Source of the DNA: G963668655 sp963668655
Lineage (GTDB): Bacteria > Myxococcota_A > SURF-8
Direction: 5' to 3'
Length of the DNA: 64,000 bases
Assembly: GCA_963668655.2 (NCBI GenBank)
Contig: CAXXPQ010000002.1
Coordinates: 620,001-684,000, forward strand
The notes beneath the pieces were generated by a model, which worked only from the letters and a program-made list of their open reading frames with translations, ran no database searches and was not told the origin of the DNA. The translations under genes and the position numbers were made by a program. This document shows, piece after piece, positions 26,801-35,535 of this stretch. The first letter of the stretch is position 1; every line of letters starts with the position of its first letter.

Positions 26801-27348
26801 AGAAAGAAATTGCCCGGACCGAAGATCTCGGAATATTCCTTCGCCAGAGCGCGGGCGTCGTCCAGGCGTTGGTCCAGAATCGCCCGGGGGATCTCGCCCG
26901 ACAGGCAGGCGCTCAGGCCGATGAGCCCTTCCGAATTTTCCGCCAGCCGCTTGCGGTCGATGCGCGGCTTGCGGTAGAAACCCTCGATGTTGGCCTGGCT
27001 GACCAGGTAACAGAGATTCTCGTAACCCTTGTTGTTTTCCGCCAGAAGCACCAGATGGAAGTTGCGCCGCTCCTGCCGGGAATGCATGTCCCGCTCGGCC
27101 ATGTAGATTTCCACCCCGATGATGGGCTTGATGCCCGCCTTCGTCATCTGGATGTAGAAATCCACCGCTCCGTACATGTTTCCGTGGTCGGTGATGGCCA
27201 CGGCCTTCATGTCCAGTTCCTTCGCGTGCTTCACCAGTCGCTTTATCAGCACCGCCCCGTCCAGCAGGCTGTACGACGTGTGCAGGTGAAGGTGAACGAA
27301 GGAGTCGTCCGGAACGATGATCGGTTGCTCTTGCTTTTCGGCGCCCAT
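23863..27348 (-). CDS. dnaE: DNA polymerase III alpha subunit
   Basis: The replicative polymerase, 1161 aa, close to the length of E. coli DnaE. The N-terminal PHP domain starts FVHLHLHTSYSLLDGA and has ITDHGNMYGAVDFY; polymerase motifs are GRGSGVGSLVAYSLGITDLDPL-like sequence near 385-405 with the catalytic PDFDVDF just after, and RHRGVHAAGVVI. The C-terminal part has a tandem HhH (KGIGGGAIEAI) and an OB fold (VTLAGVAARLSDRPTRDGKG). The start has GAGAGGG upstream. The gene ends next to a run of nine C. It stands alone on the minus strand, 217 bp or more from its neighbours, as usual for dnaE. Confidence 0.97.
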   Translation of the reverse strand: MGAEKQEQPIIVPDDSFVHLHLHTSYSLLDGAVLIKRLVKHAKELDMKAVAITDHGNMYGAVDFYIQMTKAGIKPIIGVEIYMAERDMHSRQERRNFHLVLLAENNKGYENLCYLVSQANIEGFYRKPRIDRKRLAENSEGLIGLSACLSGEIPRAILDQRLDDARALAKEYSEIFGPGNFFLELQRNGIESQERVNEELIKISKELSLPLIATNDVHYIQDQDYDLHDTLLCIGRGKLKSDPNRARYDTDSLYFRSPEDMRALFKDIPEALDNTVRVANRCNVVFTLGKPRLPHFQTPEGYDEDSYFEKLVREGFEKRLETQSKIYEIDREKYEKRLEYEIGIIKKMNFSGYFLIVSDFIKYGRENGVPVGPGRGSGVGSLVAYSLGITDLDPLPYNLLFERFLNPERVSMPDFDVDFCMNKRDKVIRYVAEKYGVHSVGQIATFGSLKARGVVRDVCRVFDIPLQEADRIAKLVPEGPATTLASALEEEPRLGELLESSPEYRRMYETAQGLEGLQRHRGVHAAGVVIAERELWREVPVVNDDGALVTQYAKDEVEEVGLVKFDFLGLKTLTVIDEAVQLVNRGRSEADRLDIEKLPLDKKEIYDLISSGNTNGVFQMESAGFQRMLKRLRPDNFEDIILAVAVYRPGPMDYIPSIIARKHGREHIEYAHPVLEGILKETYGQMVYQEQVMQIGAQMAGFSMGTADSLRKAIAKKKGKLMDEMLDKFHRGGVENGYDEAVVRKIADDMVAFARYGFNKSHAAAYALISYRTAYLKTFHPIEFMAATLTCDIDKVVKFVNESRALNITVLPPSALRSERDFTVEDGKIRFGLSAVKGIGGGAIEAIVEAREEKPEGLGSVYQFCENVDLTRVNKKVVEVLIKSGAFDYTGVPRARMMAVMDRAVENGQARQKERASGQISMMDLLGGGGGSGAVIQEDYPDIPEWTEKEKLQFEKEALGLYLSAHPMDRYMAEAKKFCRSDIAGVASLENRETVTLAGVAARLSDRPTRDGKGRMAFFDLEDSFGSVECLVFRKAYESCAPHLGGDDPLLVTGQIMVDGEGDETETKVRVTEIHPLMEMMKSRGKRVHVHLPESVNREDLLRIHEQIVRFPGDCPVLCHVRREGEYESVVTLPNKYCIEPGTELFEHIEAIVGKCSVVLE

Positions 27349-27572
27349 GGTCCCTCTCGAAATCTACTTAATGGAAAATCCGGCCTCTCCATTTTTATCA
27401 GATCCGCCGAGGCCGTGCAAGGGCAAAGACGGGGGTTGGAAGCGTAAATTTTCCTTTGGGCGAAGGAGGGGCGCGCCGACCGCGAGAACGGAACGCTCCA
27501 TCACACATCTGTATGATTTTGTTGAATTATTCTACCGGATAAACCGGTTTTTGCGAGAGATCCGACGTGAAG

Positions 27573-28646
27573 CTAGATCTCATTTTTCAGCAGGTCGGCC
27601 AGGATCTCGGGGTCCAGCCGTCCGCGCACCCGCAGGCGCTTGACGCCTTCGAAAACGCGGCTCAGATGATCCATATCGGGCCGGGGAAGACGCTCGCCCC
27701 GGGTGTTGTTCAGGTCGAAAACGCCCAGATCCTTGTAATAGACGGAAACCTGGGAAAGCATTTCGTCCGTGTCCATGGGCTCCGTGCGGGTCTTGTAGCG
27801 GCTCTCCGGCTCCCATTCGAGCATGCAGACGGCCTTCAGATCGCCCTCGGTGCGCCAGATGTCCGATCCGTAAATCCGGCTGACATCCACGGGAACCACC
27901 TCGTTCAGGCTCCAGAGCTCGGCCGGACTCAACTGCCCGTAACGCATGGCGTTTTCGGCGGAAAGCGTATCCGCGATCCGAGGCATGGCCAAGGCGGAGC
28001 CGGGATGGATGCGGGGCTGGAGATGGTATCCCAGCGCATGGTTGCGGTCACCCGTGTTGCGCACCATGAGGCGGTCGAAGGTGGTGAGCTTGAAGCCCTG
28101 GTCCAGAAAAGCCAAGAGCACGGAAGGCGACGGCCCGCCCGTCAGGGCGATGATGGAATCGCCGTGGGCGATGGCGGCGGCGTTCAGCAGCATGTACCCG
28201 CCCCCGGCCAGGAACGTGCGCGCGTAGACGACATTGAGAAACAGCGCGATCTGATGCACGTTGTCTTTCAGATCGCCCACCATAATGTTGTTCATGCCGT
28301 CGAAGTACATCTCGATTTCATATTTCTTTTTACGAACCAGACGCCCCTCGAAAATGTCGATGAACTCTTCCTTGACCTTTTTCCCCTGGGCGATGCGGCT
28401 GAAGTCGCGCATCTGGTAGTCGCTGCGGAAACCGGGATGCTGGTACAGGTAAACCACCCGCCCGTTCGCGGTGGATTTTTCCTCCACGACATGGGCGGCG
28501 TGATAGCGGCGAATCTCTCCGATCACGGCGGGATCGTTGCACCGGATGCAGATGCCCACCGGGCCGAAACGCAGGTTCAGTTCCTCCGTGGCGGCTTCCA
28601 CGATCTCGGCTGGAATCTTCAACAGGGATTGAATGTGTGTCGGCAT
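27573..28646 (-). CDS. HPr kinase-like protein with degenerate P-loop
   Basis: A 357-aa protein resembling HprK-related kinases (the 'kinase B' type): NIMVGDLKDN, LNAAAIAHGDSIIALTGGPS, LAFLDQGFKLTTFDRLMVRN and PRIHPGSALAMPRI follow the order seen around the P-loop and substrate site. In active members the loop reads GxxGxGKS; here it is TGGPSPSV, with no Lys and no Ser/Thr pair in register. Kinase activity is therefore doubtful. Related genes often occur with ATP-grasp and CofD-like genes; none is present here. It is divergent from the saccharopine-dehydrogenase-like operon. An alternative is a pseudo-enzyme with a scaffold or sensing role. Confidence 0.7.
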   Translation of the reverse strand: MPTHIQSLLKIPAEIVEAATEELNLRFGPVGICIRCNDPAVIGEIRRYHAAHVVEEKSTANGRVVYLYQHPGFRSDYQMRDFSRIAQGKKVKEEFIDIFEGRLVRKKKYEIEMYFDGMNNIMVGDLKDNVHQIALFLNVVYARTFLAGGGYMLLNAAAIAHGDSIIALTGGPSPSVLLAFLDQGFKLTTFDRLMVRNTGDRNHALGYHLQPRIHPGSALAMPRIADTLSAENAMRYGQLSPAELWSLNEVVPVDVSRIYGSDIWRTEGDLKAVCMLEWEPESRYKTRTEPMDTDEMLSQVSVYYKDLGVFDLNNTRGERLPRPDMDHLSRVFEGVKRLRVRGRLDPEILADLLKNEI

Positions 28647-28788
28647 GAAAGCGTTCCCCGCGGCGTTGGAGGTTTCGTCCGGATGCGCCGGGCGGATGTT
28701 CCCGCGCCGCCCGATTCGTAGCCTTTGATTTTAGGATTCCCGCCCGGGCTTGTCAACGTCAAAAAGACGCATTGCGCCATCTTTTCGC

Positions 28789-28816
28789 TTGACTTCGCAT
28801 AGGCCCGGGATAAAGT
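28789..28816 (+). promoter_or_regulatory. sigma-70-type promoter of the 28.9-32.9 kb operon
   Basis: TTGACT (28789-28794) and TAAAGT (28811-28816) with a 16-base spacer; predicted start about 58 bases before the ATG at 28881. Confidence 0.45.
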
Positions 28817-28880
28817 TTAGATGTCCGTTTAGATAAAGGAAATCAAGGCTTTTCGAACGAGCAGGAAGAAGGTGTCGCCC

Positions 28881-30230
28881 ATGCCAGAGAAAAAAAGCGC
28901 CGCGGAGACGAAAGCCGCGAAGCCGAAAACCGGGTCCGACAAGCCGACGGCCCAAAAGAAAGCCGTGTCCGGGAAATCGGCGGAAAAGAAAAAAGCCGCC
29001 CCGAAAACCTCAAGAAAATCAACGCCGAAGAAGACATCCGCCTCGAACGCCAAAAAAGAGCTTACGGCCGCCGTGGAGAAGAAAACCGCGCCCAAAACCG
29101 TCCCGAAACGGGAATTCCGGGTCTGCGTGCTGGGCGGTTGCGCCGCCATGGCCGTCCCCGCTTTGCGCGAACTGGCCGCCGAGGACGAGGTCAAGGCCGT
29201 GACCCTGGCCGACCTGAACGGCGTGGCGGCCCAGGCCGTCGCGGCGGGCATGGGCCCGAAGTTTTCCGGCGTGGCCGTGGACGCCATGGATCACGATCAG
29301 GTGGTGGAACTGGCCACCGCCCACGATGTCGTCATGGGCTACGTGGGACCGTTTTACCTGTTCGAGGATAAAATCGCCAAAGCCTGCATCGAGGCCCGCA
29401 CGCCCTACGTCTCCATCGCGGACGACTTCGACAGTTACCTGAAGGTGGAACAGCTCTTCGACGAGGCCAAGGCCGCCGGGGTGACCATCCTGACCGGATT
29501 CGGCAACTCGCCCGGAATCACGAATGTTCTGTCCAAAAAGGGCTATCTGTCCATGGACGAACCCGAGCGCATCAGCATCAACTGGACGGGCGGATCCGAC
29601 GAGGAGGTCGGCCCCACCAACGTGAAGCACGTCATGCACATCTTCGAGGGCGAGACCCTGCAATGGATCGACGGCCGGGAGGCGCGCGTCAAGACCGGCC
29701 GGGGCGAGAAAGTGGTGGAATTTCCGGAACCTATCGGTATCCAGACGGTGTTTTACACCGGACACGCCGAATCCGTCTCCATCCCGCGCAACCTGAAGGG
29801 CCTGAAGGAAGTCACCCTGCACGGCGGCGTGCGGCCGGTCTGGGTGGCGCGCATCGCCACGTTTTTCGGCGACCTGGGCCTGACCACCTCCCACAAAAAA
29901 CGGGAGATCATGACCAAGCTCCTGACCCCCATCATGGGCGCATTTTCCGTAGGCGACACGGCCGACAAGTCCGTCTTCCGCATCGACGTCACCGGCCGGC
30001 ATGAAGGCGAACCCCGCCATCATTTCTATACCGGCGTGGGCCACATCGCGGAAATCACCTCCATGCCCACGGTGGAAGCCGCCATGATGCTGCTCCGAAA
30101 GGAAATCGACAAGCCGGGCGTCTTCGCCCCGGAAGCCATCGTGGATCCGGACGATTTCCTGCCGCGCATCGCCAAGCGCGGCGTGGAACTGACCTATTAC
30201 GAAGGACGGCGGGAAAAACCTGTGAAATGA
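28881..30230 (+). CDS. saccharopine dehydrogenase-like protein with Lys/Ala-rich N-terminal tail
   Basis: A 449-aa protein. Residues ~80-449 are a saccharopine-dehydrogenase-type NAD(P)-binding enzyme (FRVCVLGGCAAMAVPALREL, then VKAVTLADLN). They continue with GYVGPFYLFEDKIAKACIEA and GFGNSPGITNVLSKKG. The first ~75 residues are a low-complexity tail of Lys, Ala, Pro, Ser and Thr (KKSAAETKAAKPKT and similar), like the histone H1-like tails of some bacteria; its role is unknown. The ATG at 28881 is preferred to the GTG at 28872 because GAAGAAGG then has suitable spacing. It heads a four-gene plus-strand operon with SCP2-like, aminotransferase and HAD genes. The substrate is unknown; in other families this fold reduces amino-acid adducts or carboxyspermidine. 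Confidence 0.8.
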   Translation: MPEKKSAAETKAAKPKTGSDKPTAQKKAVSGKSAEKKKAAPKTSRKSTPKKTSASNAKKELTAAVEKKTAPKTVPKREFRVCVLGGCAAMAVPALRELAAEDEVKAVTLADLNGVAAQAVAAGMGPKFSGVAVDAMDHDQVVELATAHDVVMGYVGPFYLFEDKIAKACIEARTPYVSIADDFDSYLKVEQLFDEAKAAGVTILTGFGNSPGITNVLSKKGYLSMDEPERISINWTGGSDEEVGPTNVKHVMHIFEGETLQWIDGREARVKTGRGEKVVEFPEPIGIQTVFYTGHAESVSIPRNLKGLKEVTLHGGVRPVWVARIATFFGDLGLTTSHKKREIMTKLLTPIMGAFSVGDTADKSVFRIDVTGRHEGEPRHHFYTGVGHIAEITSMPTVEAAMMLLRKEIDKPGVFAPEAIVDPDDFLPRIAKRGVELTYYEGRREKPVK

Positions 30231-30278
30231 CGCGGAAGCGACGAACGCCTTACCAACCCTAGCCAAGGACAATCTGCG

Positions 30279-31040
30279 ATGAACAAAGCAAGGATCAAGG
30301 CCAATCTCTACCTGTACGCCGTACTGCCGCGGCTCGAGGAACTGGCGAAGCTGGACGACGAGGCGCGACGCATCGCCGGGGAACTGGACCTGGTGGTGCA
30401 ATTCGTGGTCAACGCGGGCCCTGCTGTGCAGATCGCCATCAAAAACGGCGAGATCAAGGCCCACCGGGGCAAGGTGGTCAAGCCCGGAGTGGCGCTCTTC
30501 TTCCACTCCTGCGACCAGCTCGTGCGAATGTTCAACCAGGAAACCGTCATCCCGATTCCCTATCGGGGTTTTACGAAACTGCCGTTGATGAAGAAGTTCA
30601 CCCGACTGACGGAAATTCTGACCCGCTACCTGGAGCCCTCCGACGAGGATCTGAAGGATCCGAAATTCAAGGCCGCCCACGTGGAAATGAGCCTGATGGT
30701 GGGCATGGCCGGGGCGCGGGAAATCGCGGATCTGGACCCCAAGATGCAGAAGGTCGTCAAGAAACTGCCCAACGGCACGCTCCTGTTCCAGGTGGAGGGC
30801 GGCCCCAGCGCCCACGTCATCGTGGACAACCGCCGCATCTTCGCCTTGAACGGGCCGATCTCCGACCCGGTGGGAACGCTGACCTTGAAAAACGTCGATA
30901 TCGCCGCCGACGTGATGGCGAAGAAGGTGGATACCTTCGCCGCGCTGGGCATCGGAGACATCAAGGTGAGCGGGCTGATTCCCCTGGTGGACGAGTTTAA
31001 CGCCCTGATGGATCGCGTGTCCTATTTCCTGATGAAATAA
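30279..31040 (+). CDS. SCP2-like sterol/lipid-binding domain protein
   Basis: A 253-aa protein with an SCP2-type segment: DLVVQFVVNAGPAVQIAIKN, GKVVKPGVALFFHSCDQLVR and PIPYRGFTKLPLMKKFTRLT. SCP2 domains bind hydrophobic ligands in a tunnel. The C-terminal half (PNGTLLFQVEGGPSAHVIVD and DPVGTLTLKNVDIAADVMA) is less familiar. It lies 48 bp after the dehydrogenase-like gene and 21 bp before the aminotransferase. A lipid carrier for the operon's pathway is plausible, particularly because this genome appears to make sterol-type lipids; the link is inference. Confidence 0.65.
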   Translation: MNKARIKANLYLYAVLPRLEELAKLDDEARRIAGELDLVVQFVVNAGPAVQIAIKNGEIKAHRGKVVKPGVALFFHSCDQLVRMFNQETVIPIPYRGFTKLPLMKKFTRLTEILTRYLEPSDEDLKDPKFKAAHVEMSLMVGMAGAREIADLDPKMQKVVKKLPNGTLLFQVEGGPSAHVIVDNRRIFALNGPISDPVGTLTLKNVDIAADVMAKKVDTFAALGIGDIKVSGLIPLVDEFNALMDRVSYFLMK

Positions 31041-31061
31041 CGCCCCAAGGAGGCTACGAGC

Positions 31062-32300
31062 ATGACCGAATATAAATTCAACGAATCCATGGCGATGTTC
31101 CAGCGGGCCGCCGCCGTCATTCCCAGCGGAATTTCCGGCAACAAAAACCCGGCCTTCGCGGTGCCCGGCTCCTTCCCCTACTTCGCGGTGCGCGGCCAGG
31201 ACTGCCGCTACTGGGACGTGGACGGAAACGAATACATCGACTATCTCTGCGGATACGGCCCCATCGTTCTGGGCTTCAACCACCCCGGCATCGAGGCCGC
31301 CGCCGCCAAGCAGCGCGAAGTGGGCGGGGTGTTCAACCATCCCACGCCGCTGTCGGTGGAACTGGCCGAGAAAATGGTGGGGCTGATTCCCTTCGCGGAC
31401 TGGGCCGCCTTCGGCAGGAACGGCTCCGACGTGACCACCTACGCCATCCAGGCCGCCCGGGAGTACACCCAGCGGCGCAAGATCATCATGGCCAAGGGCG
31501 CCTATCACGGCTCCCACGCCTGGTGCACGCCCGGACACGGCGGGCTGATCGACGAGGACTATCGCCAGGTGCTGACCTTCACCTGGAACGACGCCGACGA
31601 ACTGGCCGACCTGGTGAAGGCCAACGAGGGCGACGTGGCCGGCATCATCCTGACGCCGTACCACCACCCGGCCTTCGGCGATCAGATTCTGCCCGCTCCC
31701 GGATTCCTGGCCGACGTGCGGCGCATCTGCGACGAACACGATATCGTATTGATCTGCGACGACGTGCGGGCGGGCTTCCGGCTGGACATTCGCGGCAGCC
31801 ACGAGTATTTCGGCTTCCAGCCGGACATCTCCACTTACTGCAAGGCCATCGCCAACGGCTACTGCGTCTCCGCCATCGTGGGCCGTGACAAGCTGAAGAA
31901 CGCGGCCTCCAACGTCTTCTTCACCGGCACCTACTATACCAGCGCCGTGGAGATCGCCGCGGCCATCGCCTGCATCGACATTCTCCAGGAAACCAAGGGT
32001 ATCGAAAAGATGCTGAAACACGGGCAAATGCTGATGGACGGGCTCCGGAAACTTTCCGAAAGCCACGGCGTGGGGATCCGACTCAGCGGCCCACCCTCCA
32101 TTCCCTACATGACCTTCGCCAAGGAAACCAACTTCCGGCGCAGTCAGTTGTTCAGCGGCGAGTGCGCCAAGCGCGGCGTGATCTTCCACCCGCACCACAA
32201 CTGGTTCCTGATGACCGCCCACGAGGAAGAGCACATTCAAAAGACTCTGGACGTGGCGGACGAGTGTTTCGGCATCGTGAAGAAGGAATTCGGAGAATAG
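31062..32300 (+). CDS. class III PLP aminotransferase (GSA-aminomutase-like)
   Basis: A 412-aa PLP enzyme of the glutamate-1-semialdehyde aminomutase/omega-transaminase family. Seen are DVDGNEYIDYLCGYGPIVLG at the N-terminus, GSDVTTYAIQAAREYTQR, the cofactor Asp in LICDDVRAGFR (canonical DEVxxGFR with E replaced by D) and the Schiff-base Lys in STYCKAIANGY. It is probably not HemL itself: the gene sits in an operon with a saccharopine-dehydrogenase-like and an SCP2-like protein and no haem gene. Substrate unknown. AAGGAGG lies just before the ATG. Confidence 0.85.
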   Translation: MTEYKFNESMAMFQRAAAVIPSGISGNKNPAFAVPGSFPYFAVRGQDCRYWDVDGNEYIDYLCGYGPIVLGFNHPGIEAAAAKQREVGGVFNHPTPLSVELAEKMVGLIPFADWAAFGRNGSDVTTYAIQAAREYTQRRKIIMAKGAYHGSHAWCTPGHGGLIDEDYRQVLTFTWNDADELADLVKANEGDVAGIILTPYHHPAFGDQILPAPGFLADVRRICDEHDIVLICDDVRAGFRLDIRGSHEYFGFQPDISTYCKAIANGYCVSAIVGRDKLKNAASNVFFTGTYYTSAVEIAAAIACIDILQETKGIEKMLKHGQMLMDGLRKLSESHGVGIRLSGPPSIPYMTFAKETNFRRSQLFSGECAKRGVIFHPHHNWFLMTAHEEEHIQKTLDVADECFGIVKKEFGE

Positions 32301-32306
32301 GTTTCC

Positions 32307-32942
32307 ATGAAAACGTTTCCCGCGCGTGCCGTCGTGTTCGATCTCGACGGCACGCTCACTTCCGTGACCAGCCCGTGGCGCATGGTGCATGAAGCCTTCG
32401 GCGTCTGGGAAGAGGCGGTGGTCTATCACGATCGCTTCTTCGCGGGCGAGATCGACTATCCCACCTGGTGCCGCCTGGACAGCGCGCTGTGGCGGGACCG
32501 GAACTATGCGGATGTTCTGGAGATTCTGGACCGCATCGAACCGACACCGGAGGCCGTGGAGATCCTGCGCGCCGTGGCCGCACACCGGCATCCGGACGGT
32601 TCGGACGTGGCCATGATGATTCTTTCGTCCGGATTCGAGCGCATCGCCCGAAAGGTGCTCCGCAAGGCAGATCTCCCCCGCGAGCGGGTGACGGTCGTCG
32701 CCAATGAAATCGAACAAACCGAAGAGGGAATCGAGGGACGCGCCACCGTGGTGCTGGACGACCCGGAGCACGGGAAAACCGCCCACGTCCGGCGTTTTCT
32801 GAAAACGGCGGGAGTAAGACCGGAAGCGGCCGTCGCCGTGGACGACCGTCTGGACGACCGCGATCTTTTCAACGACCTGGGAGCCTTCGTCCACATCGAA
32901 AAACCCGCCGACCTGCGGCGGGTTTACGAGTTTCTTCCGTAG
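32307..32942 (+). CDS. HAD-superfamily phosphatase
   Basis: A 211-aa HAD hydrolase. Motif I is VVFDLDGTLTSV near residue 10, motif II ILSSGFERIARKVL near 110, and the acidic motif IV VDDRLDDRDLFNDLG near 175. The layout resembles SerB-type phosphatases. It follows the aminotransferase by 6 bp and is the last gene of the operon. The substrate is probably a phosphorylated intermediate of the same pathway. Confidence 0.85.
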   Translation: MKTFPARAVVFDLDGTLTSVTSPWRMVHEAFGVWEEAVVYHDRFFAGEIDYPTWCRLDSALWRDRNYADVLEILDRIEPTPEAVEILRAVAAHRHPDGSDVAMMILSSGFERIARKVLRKADLPRERVTVVANEIEQTEEGIEGRATVVLDDPEHGKTAHVRRFLKTAGVRPEAAVAVDDRLDDRDLFNDLGAFVHIEKPADLRRVYEFLP

Positions 32943-32975
32943 AGCGGTTGTTGTTTCCTTTTGGCGATGGCTCAA

Positions 32976-33070
32976 CCGCTCATGGCGAGTGATTTCGCGA
33001 AGCAAATCGTATCGAGCCACGAGCGGCGCGTCCCTCGAACCACCGCCCTCCGGGCGGCGCCCGGGATGAC
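32976..33070. repeat. dispersed intergenic repeat, copy 1
   Basis: Shares with 61779-61882 the blocks CCGCTCATGGCG, AAGCAAATCGTATCGAGCCA (GAGCAAATC in copy 2), ACCGCCCTCCGGGCGGC and CGGGATGA. CCGCCC-TCC-GGGCGG forms a hairpin. It begins 34 bp after the HAD stop codon. A REP-type palindromic unit or a structured 3' UTR is possible. Confidence 0.8.
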
Positions 33071-33138
33071 CGCCTTCTTGATCGCGAAGATCAAAGAAGA
33101 ACCCGAATAAGAGCCGCGATGAGCCGGCCCGCCGGGGG

Positions 33139-35535
33139 TCAGTCCTTATCCAGTTTCAAGCCCTTCAACAGATCCGCCATGCGTCCGGAGGCGATGACGT
33201 CCTTTTTGGGTTCGGGCGGGCGGGTGTCCCGGCGCGGGGGGCGATCGTTACGCCGGTTTCCGTCCTTGCGGGGCGGCCGGGAATCCCGGTGGGGACGCGT
33301 ATTGCCGTCCCGGCGACCGTCCTCCCGCCGGCGTTCCGGGCGGCCTTCGGCGGGCAAAGCCTTCGGGCGGGCGGGCGGCCCGGCGGGTTCCATGGTCTGC
33401 TTGCGACTCAGCCCGATGCGCTTTCTCGCCGCGTCCACCTCGATGACCTTCACGCGCACCTTGTCGCCCACCTTCACCACCTGCCCGGGGTCCGAGACGA
33501 AGCGCGCGTCCAGTTCCGAAACGTGGATCATGCCGTCCTGGTGCACGCCGATGTCCACGAAGGCGCCGAACTTCGTCACGTTCGTCACCGCGCCCTCCAT
33601 GAGCATTCCCACTTCCAGGTCCGTGATATCGTTGATTTCTTCGCTGAATTCGGGTAGCGAGAAATCCTTTCTCGGATCGCGGTTGGGCTTGGCCAACTCG
33701 GCCAGAATGTCGTCCAGGGTGAAATTCCCGACATCTTCACCGAGATAGCGGGATTTGTCGATTTTTCCGATCAGTTCCGCGTTGCCGAAGAGCGCTCCCA
33801 CCTCCACACCCAGATCCTCCGCCATCCGCCGCACGACCTCGTAACGCTCCGGGTGAACGGCGGAATTGTCCAGGGGTTCCGCACCCACCACGCGCAGAAA
33901 TCCGGCCGCCTGCTCGAAGCTCTTCTCTCCGAAACGGCTGACCTTCAGAAGCGAGCGCCGGTCTTCGAACGGCCCGTTTTCGTTACGAAACGCGACGATG
34001 TTTCGCGCCGTGGCGGCGTTCAGTCCGGACACCCTGGCCAGAAGCGGAGCCGAGGCGGTGTTCAGGTCCACGCCCACGGAATTGACGCACATCTCCACCA
34101 CCTCGTCCAGTTTGGCCGCCAGCCGCTTCTGGTCCACGTCGTGCTGATACTGGCCCACGCCGATGGATTTGGGGTCGATCTTCACCAGTTCCGCCAGGGG
34201 ATCCTGGAGCCTGCGCCCGATGGAGATGGAGCCGCGCACGGTCACGTCCAGTTCGGGGAATTCCTCCCGGGCGACCTCCGAGGCGGAATAGATGGACGCT
34301 CCGGACTCGTTGACCAGCACGGCCACGATATCCGTACGCCCCCGCTCCTTCAGATAGGCGCGCACCGCCTTGAAGGTTTCCTTGCCGGCCGTTCCGTTGC
34401 CCACGGCCACCGCGCCGAAACCATGCGCCTCCAGCATGCGATCGAAAACGGCATAGGTTCCTTGCAGATCGTTCTTCGGCGGCGTGGGATAAACCGTGTC
34501 GCCGTCCAGGAATTTGCCCGTCTTGTCGATGATCGTCAGTTTCACCCCGGTGCGGTAGCCCGGATCCAGGGCCATGACGGCCTTGTCCTTCAGCGGCGGA
34601 GCCAGAAGCAGGCCGCGCACGTTGTCCGCGAAGACGTTCACGGCCACCTCGTCCGCGCGCTGCTTGAGTTCCTGGCGGATCTCCGTCTCGATCTGGGGGG
34701 CCAGAAGGCGTTCATAGGCGTCCCGGATCGTTTTCAGCAGATCGCGTTTCCAGATGGAGTTTCCGTTGACGATGACCTCGCTGTCCAGCACCGCGTAAAT
34801 TTCGTGGGCGTCCAGGTCGATGCGAAAGGCCAGTTCCTTCTCCCGGCTGCCGCGCATGATGGCCAGCACACGATGGGAAGGAATGTTCCGGATAGACTCG
34901 CTATTGTTTCGGAAGGTCTCGTATTTCCCCGGGTTCTCGCCTTCGTCGCCCAGGATGCGACATTCCAGCATCCCCTCCCGCCAGGTCAGATCGCGGACCA
35001 CGCGCCGGATTTCCGGCGTCTCGCAGATCCGCTCGGCCAGGATGTCCAGCGCGCCGGAAAGCGCTTCCTCCGGGTTGGTAATCCCCACGGTGCGCCCGAA
35101 TTCCTCCGCAATCTTCAAGGGAATCCCCTGCTCGTCCCCCTGCTCGAAAATCCGGTCGGCTAAAGGCTCCAATCCCATGGTGCGGGCCACCTGGGCGCGG
35201 GTCTTCCGTTTGGGTTTGTAGGGAAGATACAGATCCTCCAGTTCGAACTGGTCCGTGCATTCCTCGATCTTCCGGCGCAGTTGTTCGGTAAGCTTGTCCT
35301 GCTTCTCGATGGTGGAGAGGATGGTTTCCTTGCGCGCCTCCAGTTTCTCGAAGTAGTCCAGGCGTTCCTTGATTTCCAGAAGGGCCACCTCGTCCAGGCC
35401 TCCGGTCTGTTCTTTCCGATAGCGGGCGATGAACGGAACGGTGTTTCCGTCCGCAAGAAGCGCGGCGACACCCCGGATGCGCGTCAAAGGCTGTTTTTGT
35501 TCCTTGGAGATGCGTTCGAGAATTGTTTCCTGCAT
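33139..35535 (-). CDS. tex: Tex family RNA-binding transcription accessory protein
   Basis: A 798-aa Tex protein: N-terminal helical domain (FIARYRKEQTGGLDEVALLE), YqgF/RNase H-like domain (ALDPGYRTGVKLTIIDKTGK), helix-hairpin-helix (SVGVDLNTASAPLLARVSGL) and an S1 domain (GMLMEGAVTNVTKFGAFVDI, then GVHQDGMIHVSEL). The C-terminal ~80 residues are an Arg/Asp/Pro-rich disordered tail ending RMADLLKGLKLDKD, longer than in E. coli Tex. The frame is open to 35850, but the M at 35535 is where family similarity starts. It lies alone on the minus strand, divergent from HMG-CoA synthase. Confidence 0.95.
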   Translation of the reverse strand: MQETILERISKEQKQPLTRIRGVAALLADGNTVPFIARYRKEQTGGLDEVALLEIKERLDYFEKLEARKETILSTIEKQDKLTEQLRRKIEECTDQFELEDLYLPYKPKRKTRAQVARTMGLEPLADRIFEQGDEQGIPLKIAEEFGRTVGITNPEEALSGALDILAERICETPEIRRVVRDLTWREGMLECRILGDEGENPGKYETFRNNSESIRNIPSHRVLAIMRGSREKELAFRIDLDAHEIYAVLDSEVIVNGNSIWKRDLLKTIRDAYERLLAPQIETEIRQELKQRADEVAVNVFADNVRGLLLAPPLKDKAVMALDPGYRTGVKLTIIDKTGKFLDGDTVYPTPPKNDLQGTYAVFDRMLEAHGFGAVAVGNGTAGKETFKAVRAYLKERGRTDIVAVLVNESGASIYSASEVAREEFPELDVTVRGSISIGRRLQDPLAELVKIDPKSIGVGQYQHDVDQKRLAAKLDEVVEMCVNSVGVDLNTASAPLLARVSGLNAATARNIVAFRNENGPFEDRRSLLKVSRFGEKSFEQAAGFLRVVGAEPLDNSAVHPERYEVVRRMAEDLGVEVGALFGNAELIGKIDKSRYLGEDVGNFTLDDILAELAKPNRDPRKDFSLPEFSEEINDITDLEVGMLMEGAVTNVTKFGAFVDIGVHQDGMIHVSELDARFVSDPGQVVKVGDKVRVKVIEVDAARKRIGLSRKQTMEPAGPPARPKALPAEGRPERRREDGRRDGNTRPHRDSRPPRKDGNRRNDRPPRRDTRPPEPKKDVIASGRMADLLKGLKLDKD

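Noticed and set aside
29019..33020. 1333-codon open frame antisense to the saccharopine-dehydrogenase-to-HAD operon
   Set aside because: It covers four recognisable plus-strand enzymes and shows no domain; a high-GC shadow frame.
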